Below, one piece after another: positions 1 to 9,438 of a stretch of DNA of 64,000 nt (the first letter of the stretch is position 1; each line of letters opens with the position of its first letter). The notes beneath the pieces are model-generated. The model searched no databases, was not told the origin of the DNA, and saw only the letters and a list, made by a program, of their open reading frames with translations. This DNA comes from Vibrio mimicus (GTDB lineage: Bacteria; Pseudomonadota; Gammaproteobacteria; Enterobacterales; Vibrionaceae): contig NZ_CP077426.1 in the NCBI RefSeq assembly GCF_019048845.1, positions 2,279,501 to 2,343,500 on the forward strand, written 5' to 3'. The translations under genes and the position numbers were made by a program.

Positions 1-303
1 GTATCAGGTCTTGGTTTAGCTATGGTGGCACAACTCGTACCACAACGCATGATGGGTTTTGCGATGGGCATGTGGTTCCTTACCTCCGCTTCTGCCGCTG
101 TGATCGCTGGTTGGGTGGCGAGCCTCACCTCGACCCCTGCAGATGTGACTGGAGCTACCGAATCATTACACATCTACGGTGATGTCTTTGCCCAAATCGG
201 TTACGTTACCGCAGGGATTGCCGTGGTGACCTTCATGATTGCACCAAAGCTCACTCGGATCTGCCGCGGTGAATCGGAACAGCTAGAATTAGCCGCTCAG
301 TAA
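1..303 (+). CDS. dtpA: Proton-dependent peptide transporter, C-terminal part (cut by window start)
   Basis: This is the last 100 codons of a gene whose start lies outside the window; reading frame 1 is open from base 1. The peptide resembles the C-terminus of the POT/PTR family di- and tripeptide:H+ symporters of the DtpA/TppB type: the segment SGLGLAMVAQLVPQRMMGF matches the conserved family block before the last helices, and two hydrophobic stretches (about local residues 20-45 and 63-82) fit the final membrane helices. The protein would sit in the inner membrane and import short peptides. The gene ends just before a strong palindromic terminator shared with convergent hemH. Family assignment is firm; substrate preference cannot be judged from this fragment. 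Confidence 0.8.
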   Translation, partial: VSGLGLAMVAQLVPQRMMGFAMGMWFLTSASAAVIAGWVASLTSTPADVTGATESLHIYGDVFAQIGYVTAGIAVVTFMIAPKLTRICRGESEQLELAAQ

Positions 304-316
304 AACTTTCAATAGA

Positions 317-344
317 AAACAGCGCCTAATTAGGCGCTGTTTTT
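317..344. terminator. Bidirectional terminator between the peptide transporter gene and hemH
   Basis: Perfect palindrome with arms AAACAGCGCCTAA and TTAGGCGCTGTTT (317-342), followed by T residues on the plus strand and preceded by A residues, so it can act in both directions for the two convergent genes. Confidence 0.85.
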
Positions 345-355
345 GCTTCCTCAGT

Positions 356-1324
356 TCATAGGGCTTGATAAGGCTTAATCAACTCAGCCATTAAGGCAAC
401 ATGGCTTGAGCTGTCATTCAAACATGGGATGTAGTGAAAGCTCTCTCCACCACTATGCAAGAAGATTTCTTGGTTCTGCTCTGCAATCTCTTCTAGAGTC
501 TCTAAACAATCCACCGAAAATGCAGGGCAAATCACATCCAGCTTTTTCACACCTTTATTTGGCAGAACTTCCATCGTCTTATCCGTATAAGGCTGCAACC
601 ACTCTTCCTTACCAAAACGGGATTGGTAAGTCATCATAACTCTGTCTTGAGGTAATCCTAATGCTTGAGCAAGCAGCTCTGTGGTTTTTTGGCAATGCTC
701 AGGGTAAATATCACCATTTTGCGCATAGCGTTTAGGAATGCCATGATAAGAGCAAAGCAGCATATCACCCTGCCCATATTGTTCCCATGAAGCTCGAACA
801 CTCTCTGCCAAAGCTTCGATATAAAGTGGGTGATTGTGGTAGTCACGGATGAAATGCAGCGTTGGCACCACCGGCAATTGATTCAATGCTTTCGCTAATC
901 CATCAAATACCGCCGCGGTCGTGGTTGCAGAATACTGTGGGTACAGTGGTAACACGATAATTTGCTCAACACCTTGTTGCTGCAGTTTTCTAACTCCATC
1001 GAGTAAGCTAGGTTCACCATAGGTCATTCCAAGCTCAACAGGCAGTTGAGTGAGCTCAGCGAGCTTTTCCCTTTGACGGAGAGAGTAAACCATAAGTGGC
1101 GAACCTTCTTCCATCCAGATCGACTGATACAACTTTGCTACTTTAGGCGAACGAGTGGGCAAAATGATGCCATGCAATAAAGGACACCATAACCAACGGC
1201 TCATATCCACCACTCGCTGATCATGAAGAAATTGGCTCAGAAAGGCTTTAACTGCTTGTGGAGTGGGCGCTTGAGGCGTACCTAAATTGGACAGCAAAAC
1301 ACCAAGTTTTTTATGATTATTCAT
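356..1324 (-). CDS. hemH: Ferrochelatase
   Basis: Inserts ferrous iron into protoporphyrin IX, the last step of protoheme synthesis, at the inner face of the cytoplasmic membrane. The 322-residue protein has the usual bacterial length and the family landmarks: LLSNLGTP at the N-terminus, the SYHGIPKRY block carrying the catalytic histidine, and the C-terminal [14 protein letters not shown] segment with the conserved glutamates. I use the ATG at 1324 because it follows a good ribosome site (AAGGA) and begins the conserved part; an in-frame TTG four codons upstream is less likely. It lies downstream of adk in the same orientation, but adk has its own terminator, so hemH is probably transcribed separately. 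Confidence 0.95.
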   Translation of the reverse strand: MNNHKKLGVLLSNLGTPQAPTPQAVKAFLSQFLHDQRVVDMSRWLWCPLLHGIILPTRSPKVAKLYQSIWMEEGSPLMVYSLRQREKLAELTQLPVELGMTYGEPSLLDGVRKLQQQGVEQIIVLPLYPQYSATTTAAVFDGLAKALNQLPVVPTLHFIRDYHNHPLYIEALAESVRASWEQYGQGDMLLCSYHGIPKRYAQNGDIYPEHCQKTTELLAQALGLPQDRVMMTYQSRFGKEEWLQPYTDKTMEVLPNKGVKKLDVICPAFSVDCLETLEEIAEQNQEIFLHSGGESFHYIPCLNDSSSHVALMAELIKPYQAL

Positions 1325-1383
1325 GGCTTCCTTCAAAATGCATTTTACAAAGTGTTATACGTCTATTTCAGGGAAAAAGTTTA

Positions 1384-1410
1384 TAAAAAAAGCGGCGTTA
1401 ATGCCGCTTC
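1384..1410 (-). terminator. adk terminator
   Basis: On the minus strand the arms AAGCGGC and GCCGCTT enclose a 6-base loop and are followed by a T run. It lies about 40 bases after the adk stop, ahead of hemH. Confidence 0.8.
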
Positions 1411-1449
1411 TTTTCACCTATCAGTGCAATCAGAACATCAGGATGACAA

Positions 1450-2403
<954 letters not shown>

Positions 2404-4311
2404 CTACTGCGCTGGTGTTAACAGTTGGTTCACCGCACTCAAGAACTGTGACGGATCTTCCATTGAACCACGCTCAGCGAGCATCGCTTGACCCAACAAC
2501 ACTTCAACCCAACGGCCAAAGGTTTGCTCATCGACTTCATCGGCCATGCGTTTAACCAGAGCATGTTCTGGGTTGATCTCGAGGATGTATTTCACCTCTG
2601 GCGCAGGTTGTCCTGCTGCTGCTAGCAGCTTAGCCATTTGAGTACCCATTTCATAATCGTCAGTAACCACAACCGCAGGTGTGTGAGCCAGTTTGAAGGT
2701 GGTGCGCACCTCTTTCACTCGGCTACCGAGGTATTCTTTCACACGTTCAACAACAGATTTGAATTGCTCTTCTGTTTCTTTGTGTTTCTCTTTTTCGGTT
2801 TCATCTTCGAATTGGCTGAGATCAAGCCCTGCTTTAGTGATGGATTGGAATGTCTTGCCATCAAATTCTGTCAGGTAGTTCATTAACCACTCATCGATGC
2901 GATCAAACATCAGAATGACTTCAATACCTTTGGATTTGAATTGCTCTAAGTGCGGGCTGTTTTTCGCAGCGGTGTAGCTGTCAGCGGTCAGGTAGTAAAT
3001 CTTATCCTGCCCTTCTTTCATGCGTTCGATGTAAGAAGCAAGGCTGATCGTCTGCTCTGCTGAATCCACATGAGTAGATGCAAAACGCAGCAAGCTAGCA
3101 ATTTTTTCACGGTTAGCGAAATCTTCAGCAGGACCTTCCTTCATTACCAAGCCAAATTCTTTCCAGAATTTTTGGTAGTTTTCAGCATCATTGCTTGCCA
3201 TACGCTCAAGCATAGTGAGTACGCGCTTAGTACAAGCTTGGCGTAATGACTGAGTGATCTTGTTATCTTGCAGAATTTCACGTGACACGTTCAGTGGCAG
3301 GTCATTAGAGTCAATCAAACCACGCACAAAACGTAGGTATGACGGCATAAACTGAGCCGCATCATCCATAATGAACACACGCTGCACATAGAGCTTCAAA
3401 CCATGTTTATGCTCACGGTTAAACAGATCCCAAGGCGCTTTAGAAGGGATATACAGCAAGCTCGTGTAATCGTTCTTACCTTCTACCTTGTTGTGGCTCC
3501 AAACCAGTGGTTCAGCAAAATCGTGCGATACATGTTTGTAGAACTCTTTGTACTCTTCTTCAGAAACCTCAGATTTAGCACGAGTCCACAATGCTTGAGC
3601 CTTGTTGATTTGCTCCCACTTCGTCTCTTCAGTGGCTTTGCCTTCTTCATCAGGCTCTGCAGTTTGAATATAAACAGGAATACCGATGTGATCAGAGTAT
3701 TTAGAGATCACATCACGCAAACGCCATTCAGAGAGAAACTCTTTCCCTTCTTCACGAAGATGTAAAATGATATCCGTTCCGCGAGACTCTTTATTGATAG
3801 TTTCGACGGTATACTCACCTTCTCCTTTTGAATACCACTGAACTGCGTCAGAAGGCGCTGAGCCTGCAACACGGGTACGAACGGTCACCGCATCCGCCAC
3901 GATAAATGCCGAGTAGAAACCCACACCGAATTGACCGATCAATTGCGAGTTTTTGGACTGCTCTTGAGAAAGTTTTGAGAAAAACTCAGCGGTGCCCGAT
4001 TTAGCGATCGTACCAAGATTCTCGATAACATCTTCACGGCTCATACCGATACCGTTATCCGAGATGGTCAGAGTGTTGTTCTCTTGGTCAAACGAAAGTT
4101 TTACCCCTAACTCAGCATCTCCCTGATAGAGATCAGGATTAGAAAGTGCTTGAAAACGTAACTTATCAGCAGCATCAGATGCATTCGAAATCAGCTCGCG
4201 CAGAAAAATTTCTTTGTTGGAGTACAAAGAGTGAATCATCAGGTGCAGCAGTTGTTTAACTTCAGATTGAAAACCACGGGTTTCTTTATTGGTGGTCGCT
4301 GTTTCGCTCAT
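2404..4311 (-). CDS. htpG: Molecular chaperone HtpG (Hsp90)
   Basis: Cytosolic ATP-dependent chaperone of the Hsp90 family, 635 residues, the usual bacterial length. The N-terminal GHKL ATPase domain shows [17 protein letters not shown] and the lid/glycine motif [15 protein letters not shown]; the middle domain has SREILQDNK with the catalytic-loop arginine; the short C-terminal dimerisation domain follows, with no MEEVD tail as expected for bacteria. The gene is transcribed away from toxR. A sigma-32-type promoter is visible 77 to 102 bases upstream of the start, so heat-shock control is likely. Confidence 0.97.
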   Translation of the reverse strand: MSETATTNKETRGFQSEVKQLLHLMIHSLYSNKEIFLRELISNASDAADKLRFQALSNPDLYQGDAELGVKLSFDQENNTLTISDNGIGMSREDVIENLGTIAKSGTAEFFSKLSQEQSKNSQLIGQFGVGFYSAFIVADAVTVRTRVAGSAPSDAVQWYSKGEGEYTVETINKESRGTDIILHLREEGKEFLSEWRLRDVISKYSDHIGIPVYIQTAEPDEEGKATEETKWEQINKAQALWTRAKSEVSEEEYKEFYKHVSHDFAEPLVWSHNKVEGKNDYTSLLYIPSKAPWDLFNREHKHGLKLYVQRVFIMDDAAQFMPSYLRFVRGLIDSNDLPLNVSREILQDNKITQSLRQACTKRVLTMLERMASNDAENYQKFWKEFGLVMKEGPAEDFANREKIASLLRFASTHVDSAEQTISLASYIERMKEGQDKIYYLTADSYTAAKNSPHLEQFKSKGIEVILMFDRIDEWLMNYLTEFDGKTFQSITKAGLDLSQFEDETEKEKHKETEEQFKSVVERVKEYLGSRVKEVRTTFKLAHTPAVVVTDDYEMGTQMAKLLAAAGQPAPEVKYILEINPEHALVKRMADEVDEQTFGRWVEVLLGQAMLAERGSMEDPSQFLSAVNQLLTPAQ

Positions 4312-4387
4312 AATCGCTCCGTTTACTTCTGTTTCAAACTATTGATCCATCGAGATTCAATGGAATTACCTTGATGTGCAAGTGAGA

Positions 4388-4413
4388 TATGGACAAAAAA
4401 TGTAAATTCAAGG
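4388..4413 (-). promoter_or_regulatory. Sigma-32 (RpoH) type promoter of htpG
   Basis: On the minus strand a perfect -35 CTTGAA (4413-4408) is followed after 13 bases by TCCATAT (4394-4388), close to the RpoH consensus CTTGAA-N13-15-CCCATnT. The predicted start lies near 4380, giving a leader of about 70 bases. It sits in the divergent region that must also hold the toxR promoter, in line with published reports that heat-shock transcription of htpG affects toxR in V. cholerae. Confidence 0.8.
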
Positions 4414-4536
4414 TCAAAAGTCATAAAAACACTGTTTTTTGATCGAGATTGGATTATTCTAACCCGATATTTTTATCAAAGAAGATAAAAAACCAGTAAA
4501 GTCTAAGTGTTTTGACAGGGAGATACTGGAAATAAG

Positions 4537-4581
4537 ATGTTCAGATTAGGACATAACTCAAAAGAAGATATCGATGAGTAA
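4537..4581 (+). other. 14-codon minicistron overlapping the toxR start
   Basis: ATG at 4537 opens a frame that reads MFRLGHNSKEDIDE and stops at TAA 4579-4581. The toxR ATG at 4574 lies inside it in another frame, so stop and start overlap by a few bases, a layout typical of translational coupling. In V. cholerae O1, as I recall, the corresponding codons (MFGLGHNSKEIS) are in frame with toxR and are often annotated as its N-terminus; here one extra base shifts the frame. That it is translated is inference; the frame itself is seen directly. Confidence 0.5.
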
Positions 4582-5419
4582 TATCGCTACTAAATTCATT
4601 CTTGCTGATAGATTTACCTTTGATCCCTTAAGCAATTCTTTGATTGAAAAAGAGAATAGTGAGGAGATCGTTCGCTTAGGCAGTAACGAAAATCGAATCC
4701 TTTGGCTACTCGCCCAGCGACCAAATGAAGTCATTTCACGTAATGAACTGCATGATTTTGTTTGGAGAGAACAAGGGTTTGAAGTTGATGATTCAAGTTT
4801 AACCCAGGCTATCTCAACATTGCGTAAGATGCTTAAAGATTCCACCAAGTATCCAGAATATGTCAAAACGGTACCTAAGCGTGGCTATCAACTGATTGCT
4901 AGAGTCGAGACTGTTGAAGAAGAGGTCACGCGCGAGACCGAAGCAGAAAGTGTAAGCCAGCAAAACGCTGAGCTTGAATTTTCCGAATCAAACAGCGTAG
5001 CCTCCCCCTTAGGTAGCATCAATGAGCCATCTGTAGCCCAAACGGCAACCAAGAAATCTCAGCAAGACTGGGGATCGCGGCTCATTATTTTGATCGCCAT
5101 GTTAATCCCATTAGCGGTACTTCTATTGACCAATCCTAGTGAATCAAAATTTAAACCACTGACAGAAGTGGATGGTGTTGTCGTTAAGATGCCTATCAAC
5201 CATCCCGATATCACTACTTGGTTACCGTCTATTGAGTTGTGCATAAAGAAATATAATGAAAAGCACCATGGAGAATTGAAACCGCAGGAAGTCATTGCAA
5301 CCGGTGGACAAAATAACCAACTGACGCTCAATTACATTCACAACCCAGAAGTGTCAGGTGAAAATATCAGTTTACGCATCGTGGCCAATCCCACGGATGC
5401 CGTAAAAGTGTGTGAATAG
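4574..5419 (+). CDS. toxR: Membrane-bound transcriptional regulator ToxR
   Basis: Inner-membrane transcription factor that controls outer-membrane porins, bile resistance and, in toxigenic strains, the virulence cascade. The 281-residue protein has an OmpR/PhoB-type winged helix-turn-helix (about residues 5-112, with VWREQGFEVDDSSLTQAISTL as the recognition region), a variable linker (113-165), one membrane helix (about 169-186) and a periplasmic domain with two cysteines (C223, C280) that form the known disulfide. DNA-binding domain and periplasmic tail are highly conserved; the linker differs strongly from V. cholerae O1 from memory. The ATG at 4574 is the only possible start in this frame near the domain. 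toxS follows after 9 bases; htpG diverges upstream. Confidence 0.97.
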   Translation: MSNIATKFILADRFTFDPLSNSLIEKENSEEIVRLGSNENRILWLLAQRPNEVISRNELHDFVWREQGFEVDDSSLTQAISTLRKMLKDSTKYPEYVKTVPKRGYQLIARVETVEEEVTRETEAESVSQQNAELEFSESNSVASPLGSINEPSVAQTATKKSQQDWGSRLIILIAMLIPLAVLLLTNPSESKFKPLTEVDGVVVKMPINHPDITTWLPSIELCIKKYNEKHHGELKPQEVIATGGQNNQLTLNYIHNPEVSGENISLRIVANPTDAVKVCE

Positions 5420-5428
5420 GATTTTTCT

Positions 5429-5950
5429 ATGCAAAATAGACATGTCGCCTTAGGTATTTTACTGTTTTCTCTCCTATTTAGCGGATGGTTATATTGGGGA
5501 AGCGATTTAAAACTTGAGCAAGTGCTGGTTTCTCGCGAATGGCAGTCAAAGATGGTCTCTCTAATCAAGACCAACAGCAACAACCCCGCAATGGGGCCTT
5601 TGAGTAGGGTCGATGTAACTTCGAATATGAAGTACCTGCCTAATAGAACTTATGTTCGTGTTTCTACCGTCAAACTCTACTCAGATGGCATCAAAGCGGA
5701 AAGTACAATCAATATTTCGGAATCTGGCGAATGGGACATCAGTGATAATTACCTGCTCCTTACTCCGACGCAGTTCAAAGATATCTCCTCAAATCAAAGC
5801 AAAGATTTTACTGATGAACAATTACAGCTTATTACTCAGTTGTTCAAAATGGATGCTCAACAGAGCCGCCGAGTGGATATTGTTAACGAGAAAACCATCC
5901 TATTTACTAGCCTAAATCATGGTTCCACCGTGCTATTCAGTAACTCATAG
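5429..5950 (+). CDS. toxS: ToxR-stabilising membrane protein ToxS
   Basis: Partner of ToxR: it is anchored in the inner membrane by one N-terminal helix (about residues 8-26) and exposes its remaining domain to the periplasm, where it binds the ToxR periplasmic domain, protects it from proteolysis and takes part in bile sensing. The length, 173 residues, is the family's usual one, and the gene lies 9 bases after toxR, so the two are co-transcribed and probably coupled. No terminator hairpin is obvious after the stop; an interspersed repeat begins 13 bases later. Confidence 0.96.
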   Translation: MQNRHVALGILLFSLLFSGWLYWGSDLKLEQVLVSREWQSKMVSLIKTNSNNPAMGPLSRVDVTSNMKYLPNRTYVRVSTVKLYSDGIKAESTINISESGEWDISDNYLLLTPTQFKDISSNQSKDFTDEQLQLITQLFKMDAQQSRRVDIVNEKTILFTSLNHGSTVLFSNS

Positions 5951-5963
5951 ACGCTTTCATACG

Positions 5964-6070
5964 AATGACTTGGCGTTGCAAGCAAGCTCATCCTCATGGG
6001 CTTAAAACAGACTATGTAATTGTGGTGAACGAACATAGAGAACATCACTGCCGCTTCAAGTAGAAAGGGT
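5964..6070 (+). repeat. Interspersed intergenic repeat, copy A
   Basis: This stretch between toxS and the SelW-like gene shares both ends with 54051-54100: the first 15 bases AATGACTTGGCGTTG are identical, and the last 24 (starting CACTGC and containing TCAAGTAG) match at 19 positions. Copy A has about 57 extra bases in the middle. It looks like a short non-coding repeat family of vibrios. Confidence 0.6.
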
Positions 6071-6150
6071 TAGCGCCATTCTTTCAAAAACTTGATTGAA
6101 TGACGCCCCTATTCTCGGGATGGGAAGTTGCGTAATACAAGGGAAGTTTC

Positions 6151-6453
6151 ATGGACAAAGCAAAAATCGAAATTTACTACTGCCGCCAATGCAATTGGAT
6201 GCTGCGCGCAACTTGGCTAAGTCAAGAATTACTACACACCTTTAGTGAAGAAATCGCTTACGTTGCAATGCACCCCGATACTGGGGGGCGGTTTGAGATT
6301 ATTTGTAATGGCGTACAAATTTGGGAACGTAAGAAAGAAGGCGGTTTTCCTGAAGCCAAGGTACTAAAACAGCGTGTACGAGATTTAATCGACCCTGAAC
6401 GCAATCTCGGCCATACCGACCGCTCCTCTTTAGCGCCATCAAATGGATCCTAA
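6151..6453 (+). CDS. SelT/SelW/SelH (Rdx-family) thioredoxin-like protein
   Basis: A 100-residue protein of the Rdx family. The N-terminal beta strand leads into a redox-type CRQC motif (residues 11-14), the position where animal selenoproteins W and T carry C-x-x-U; here both are cysteines, so no selenocysteine decoding is needed. The conserved GG and E-x-K patch (about residues 46 and 65-74) fits the family's thioredoxin-like fold. A cytosolic redox role is inferred; the substrate of the bacterial members is not known to me. It is a monocistronic gene by context, convergent with yfcE, and has a plausible AAGGGAA ribosome site. Confidence 0.85.
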   Translation: MDKAKIEIYYCRQCNWMLRATWLSQELLHTFSEEIAYVAMHPDTGGRFEIICNGVQIWERKKEGGFPEAKVLKQRVRDLIDPERNLGHTDRSSLAPSNGS

Positions 6454-6504
6454 AACAGCCGAAAGTTTACGGCAGCTTTAACGTCAAAAAATGCCGAGAG
6501 CCAA

Positions 6505-7053
6505 TTAGCTTAAAACGCAACTCGCTACAATTTCGCCGTCCACTGATATTACTTGCATCACACCTTCGGTCAGCACTCCATAACTCGGGCGGAAATTGCC
6601 TCGCGGAAACGTCATCGAACCAGGATTAGCAATCCAAATATCACCCACTCGCTCAGCAATTGGAATATGTGTATGCCCATGCACTAACATATCCCCTTTA
6701 TTCAGTGGCGGCAGTTTTTCCCCATGATAAAGATGTCCATGCGTCAGAAATAAACGCTGTCCAGACTCTAACAGCATCCAAGCATAATCACTCATGAGTG
6801 GAAAATGCAGCAACATTTGATCCACTTCACTATCACAGTTACCACGCACAGCAATAATCCGTTTAGCAAATTGATTTAACCGCTCAGCCACCGCTACTGG
6901 GTTATACCCATCCGGAATAGGATTTCGGGGTCCATGATTTAAAACATCACCCAACAAAATTAAGTATTGAGCACCTGACGCTTCAAATAATGTAAGTGCT
7001 TGTTCTGTAGCTGGTAAAGAACCATGCAAATCAGAAATAAAAAACAGTTTCAT
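6505..7053 (-). CDS. yfcE: YfcE-type metallophosphodiesterase
   Basis: A 182-residue calcineurin-like phosphoesterase of the YfcE/MJ0936 group. All metal-binding motifs are visible in order: DLHG near the N-terminus, GDVLNHG, RGNCD, THGH and GHTH. E. coli YfcE hydrolyses phosphodiester model substrates with manganese; its physiological substrate is not settled. I take ATG 7053 as start, since the conserved strand MKLFFISD begins there and a GAGGG ribosome site precedes it; the in-frame GTG four codons earlier is less likely. The neighbouring yfcH-like gene mirrors E. coli, where yfcE and yfcH lie in the same region. Confidence 0.92.
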   Translation of the reverse strand: MKLFFISDLHGSLPATEQALTLFEASGAQYLILLGDVLNHGPRNPIPDGYNPVAVAERLNQFAKRIIAVRGNCDSEVDQMLLHFPLMSDYAWMLLESGQRLFLTHGHLYHGEKLPPLNKGDMLVHGHTHIPIAERVGDIWIANPGSMTFPRGNFRPSYGVLTEGVMQVISVDGEIVASCVLS

Positions 7054-7418
7054 GGAGACCCTCACAATATTAACTTGCTGATTGTAAGGTTTTCACCCTT
7101 GTGATGCACTTGCTGAATTGCAACATTACTCGGCTATCATCTCCAATAGCCTATACCTCGTGATTCAAATTCAAGCCAATTACTCAGGCCAAGATCGCAG
7201 CCAAGTCGCAGATCGCTTCAAATCAGAAATCGAGAAGCTTAATATGCAATCAAAAGTGCCATTATCGGTAAGTGATTTTTAACGCCATTCAACTTTGCCG
7301 CAACCAGTCGATGACGTATGTGCAAATTCCCATCAATACTGGCAAACTTAGTAACACGAAAAACCAGAGCCACAGCAAGTAAAATAACTAGACTAAACCA
7401 CTCGTTAAAGGAGGCATT
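7054..7418. other. yfcE-yfcH intergenic region (365 bases)
   Basis: No gene of normal size. On the plus strand a frame is open to TAA 7280-7282 with possible starts TTG 7118 or GTG 7160; its C-terminal half (GQDRSQVADRFKSEIEKL) has a protein-like, helix-forming composition. On the minus strand there is a tiny hydrophobic frame, listed separately. Both could be small genes or decayed remnants. Confidence 0.4.
7289..7378 (-). CDS. Possible 29-residue membrane micro-ORF
   Basis: Reading on the minus strand from TTG 7378 gives a peptide with a continuous hydrophobic core (LWLWFFVLLSLPVLMGI) followed by a polar tail ending DWLRQS, then TGA. It looks like a single-span membrane peptide and its frame is closed by a stop directly upstream. 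There is no convincing ribosome site before the TTG, and I do not recognise the peptide, so it may be only the remnant of a longer gene. Confidence 0.25.
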   Translation of the reverse strand: MLWLWFFVLLSLPVLMGICTYVIDWLRQS

Positions 7419-8333
7419 ATGAGAATTTTAATCACCGGTGGAACCGGGTTTATTGGCTTTGAGTTGATAAAATTACTCAGCACTCATGAGTTGGTTTTAC
7501 TTACTCGCGATATTTCCAAGGCGACCCAACGTTTCGCTCATATCCCTAGCCAAAACCTGAGTTTCATTTGCTCTCTGGATGAATTGTCCGATTTCAATAA
7601 CATCGATGCCATCATCAATCTTGCTGGTGAACCGATTGCTGATAAACGTTGGAGTCAGCGCCAAAAACAGCGTATTGCCCATAGTCGCTTAGACATTACT
7701 CAACAGCTCGTAGAAAAAATTCACGCCAGTGCACATCCACCTCGTGTGCTTTTGAGTGGTTCAGCTGTGGGGTTTTATGGTGATCAACAAGAGCACTCTT
7801 TTGACGAAAACCTTCAGGTTAAAAGCACCCATTTTTCCCATCAAGTTTGCCGAGAGTGGGAACAGTGCGCTTTAAAAGCTCAATCTGAACAGACGAGAGT
7901 ATGCTTATTACGCACTGGCATAGTGTTAGCTCCTAATGGCGGAGCACTCAAAAAAATGCTGCCACCTTATCGGTTTGGTTTAGGTGGCCCCATCGGAGAC
8001 GGCCAGCAATACATGCCGTGGATTCATATGCTTGATATGGTTCGTGCCATTGTTTTTTTACTCGAGACAGAGCACGCACATGGTACCTATAACCTGTGCG
8101 CTCCACATCCAGTGACTAACGCAGAGTTTAGCCTTACGCTTGCAACAGCGTTGAAACGCCCACATCTTTTAAATACGCCACAATGGCTCATAAAACTACT
8201 GATGGGAGAAGCCGCTGAACTGCTACTCGATAGCATACGAGCCAAACCAAAAAAACTCACCGACTTGGGTTTCCAATTTCATTTTTCGCGGATTGACCGC
8301 GCATTCAACCAACTACTGAACCCAACAACATAA
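7419..8333 (+). CDS. yfcH: SDR-type epimerase, YfcH / TIGR01777 family
   Basis: A 304-residue extended short-chain dehydrogenase-like protein. The N-terminal Rossmann motif GGTGFIG (residues 7-13) binds the nucleotide; the block NLAGEPIADKRW and the mid-protein LLSGSAVGFYG are signatures of the TIGR01777 group, and a DUF1731-like C-terminal segment (about 250-297) follows. Older annotation calls such proteins SulA-like cell-division inhibitors, which is not supported by sequence. The reaction is unknown. The start is fixed by a near-perfect ribosome site (AAAGGAGG, 5 bases before ATG). The ybbO-like SDR gene follows after 56 bases, probably in the same transcript. Confidence 0.9.
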   Translation: MRILITGGTGFIGFELIKLLSTHELVLLTRDISKATQRFAHIPSQNLSFICSLDELSDFNNIDAIINLAGEPIADKRWSQRQKQRIAHSRLDITQQLVEKIHASAHPPRVLLSGSAVGFYGDQQEHSFDENLQVKSTHFSHQVCREWEQCALKAQSEQTRVCLLRTGIVLAPNGGALKKMLPPYRFGLGGPIGDGQQYMPWIHMLDMVRAIVFLLETEHAHGTYNLCAPHPVTNAEFSLTLATALKRPHLLNTPQWLIKLLMGEAAELLLDSIRAKPKKLTDLGFQFHFSRIDRAFNQLLNPTT

Positions 8334-8389
8334 ATACTTGTTTCATCCAGCGTCCATCAATAAATCACACGGCGAGGTAAAGGATAACA

Positions 8390-9217
8390 ATGACAAAATC
8401 GATTTTAATCACTGGTTGCTCAACGGGTATCGGTTATATGGCAGCCAAGCAATTACATCTGCGGGGCTATCATGTTATCGCCTCCTGCCGAGCAGCGAAG
8501 GATGTAGAGCGCCTAAAACAAGAAGGGTTGACTTGCATTCAGTTGGATCTGACTTGTGAAAACAGTATTAACCTTGCGGTAGAGCAAGCTCTCGAGCTTT
8601 CCAACAATCAACTTTTTGCTCTCTTTAATAATGGGGCATTTGGCCAACCTGGGGCATTGGAGGATCTTCCTGTACAAGCAATGCGAGAGCAGTTTGAATG
8701 CAATTTTTTTGGTTGGCACCATCTAACCACACGCATACTGCCCCACTTTCGTCGACAAGGTTACGGTCGGATTATCCAAAACAGCTCAGTCCTCGGTTTT
8801 GCAGCCATGAAATACCGAGGCGCGTACAACGCCTCAAAATTTGCCATTGAAGGCTGGACAGATACTCTAAGACTTGAATTACAAGACACCAATATTCACA
8901 TCAGCTTATTAGAACCTGGGCCGATAGAAACACAATTTCGCGCTAATGCATTACATGCATTCAAACACTGGATAAACATTGATCAAAGCATCCATCACCA
9001 AGCCTATCGACAGCAAATTGAACGCTTGGGAAAAGCTCACTCTAATAACCGATTTGTGCTACCAGCAGAAGCTTGCTTGCACCCACTCTGCCACGCCCTT
9101 GAGTCATCTAGCCCAAAGATTCGTTATCGAATCACCACTCCGACGAAGATCTTTGCCGTTCTAAAACGGCTATTGCCTACTCGCTGGCTAGATAAACTGT
9201 TATTTAAAGCCGCATAA
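8390..9217 (+). CDS. ybbO: Short-chain dehydrogenase/reductase, YbbO-like
   Basis: Classical SDR of 275 residues: cofactor motif TGCSTGIG (about residues 8-15), the NNGA motif, catalytic serine in NSSVLGFAA, and the catalytic YNASK (Y145 region). E. coli YbbO has been described as an NADP-dependent aldehyde reductase; the same activity is likely but inferred. The context supports the name, since cnoX (ybbN), qmcA (ybbK), ybbJ and cueR follow, the same partners as in E. coli. SD AAAGGA precedes the ATG at good spacing. Confidence 0.88.
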   Translation: MTKSILITGCSTGIGYMAAKQLHLRGYHVIASCRAAKDVERLKQEGLTCIQLDLTCENSINLAVEQALELSNNQLFALFNNGAFGQPGALEDLPVQAMREQFECNFFGWHHLTTRILPHFRRQGYGRIIQNSSVLGFAAMKYRGAYNASKFAIEGWTDTLRLELQDTNIHISLLEPGPIETQFRANALHAFKHWINIDQSIHHQAYRQQIERLGKAHSNNRFVLPAEACLHPLCHALESSSPKIRYRITTPTKIFAVLKRLLPTRWLDKLLFKAA

Positions 9218-9344
9218 TTTATTTAATTGTCATTATTTGGTAACAATTATCTCGCAAACTTCATAGTGCGCGGAGGGAGTATCCCTAAACAACGCGTACT
9301 AAAACATTAAATCTTCTCAAGCGTTGCATGTGGTACGACAAAAA

Positions 9345-9410
9345 ATGACATTAAACCAATGGAATTGGATCGGTGTCGGTGTTGCGCTGACCTTATTTAT
9401 ACTGCTTTAA
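9345..9410 (+). CDS. Candidate 21-residue small membrane protein
   Basis: ATG 9345 opens MTLNQWNWIGVGVALTLFIL plus a final leucine and TAA. The peptide is a short polar head followed by one hydrophobic span, a form shared by many bacterial small membrane proteins. It lies alone in a 366-base gap and is followed 29 bases later by a strong terminator, which argues that something short is transcribed here. An in-frame GTG at 9330 would add five residues. The ribosome site is weak and I know no named homolog, so the alternative is a small RNA ending at the same terminator. Confidence 0.42.
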   Translation: MTLNQWNWIGVGVALTLFILL

Positions 9411-9438
9411 ACACCTTTGCTTGCTAGCTCGTGAGAGC

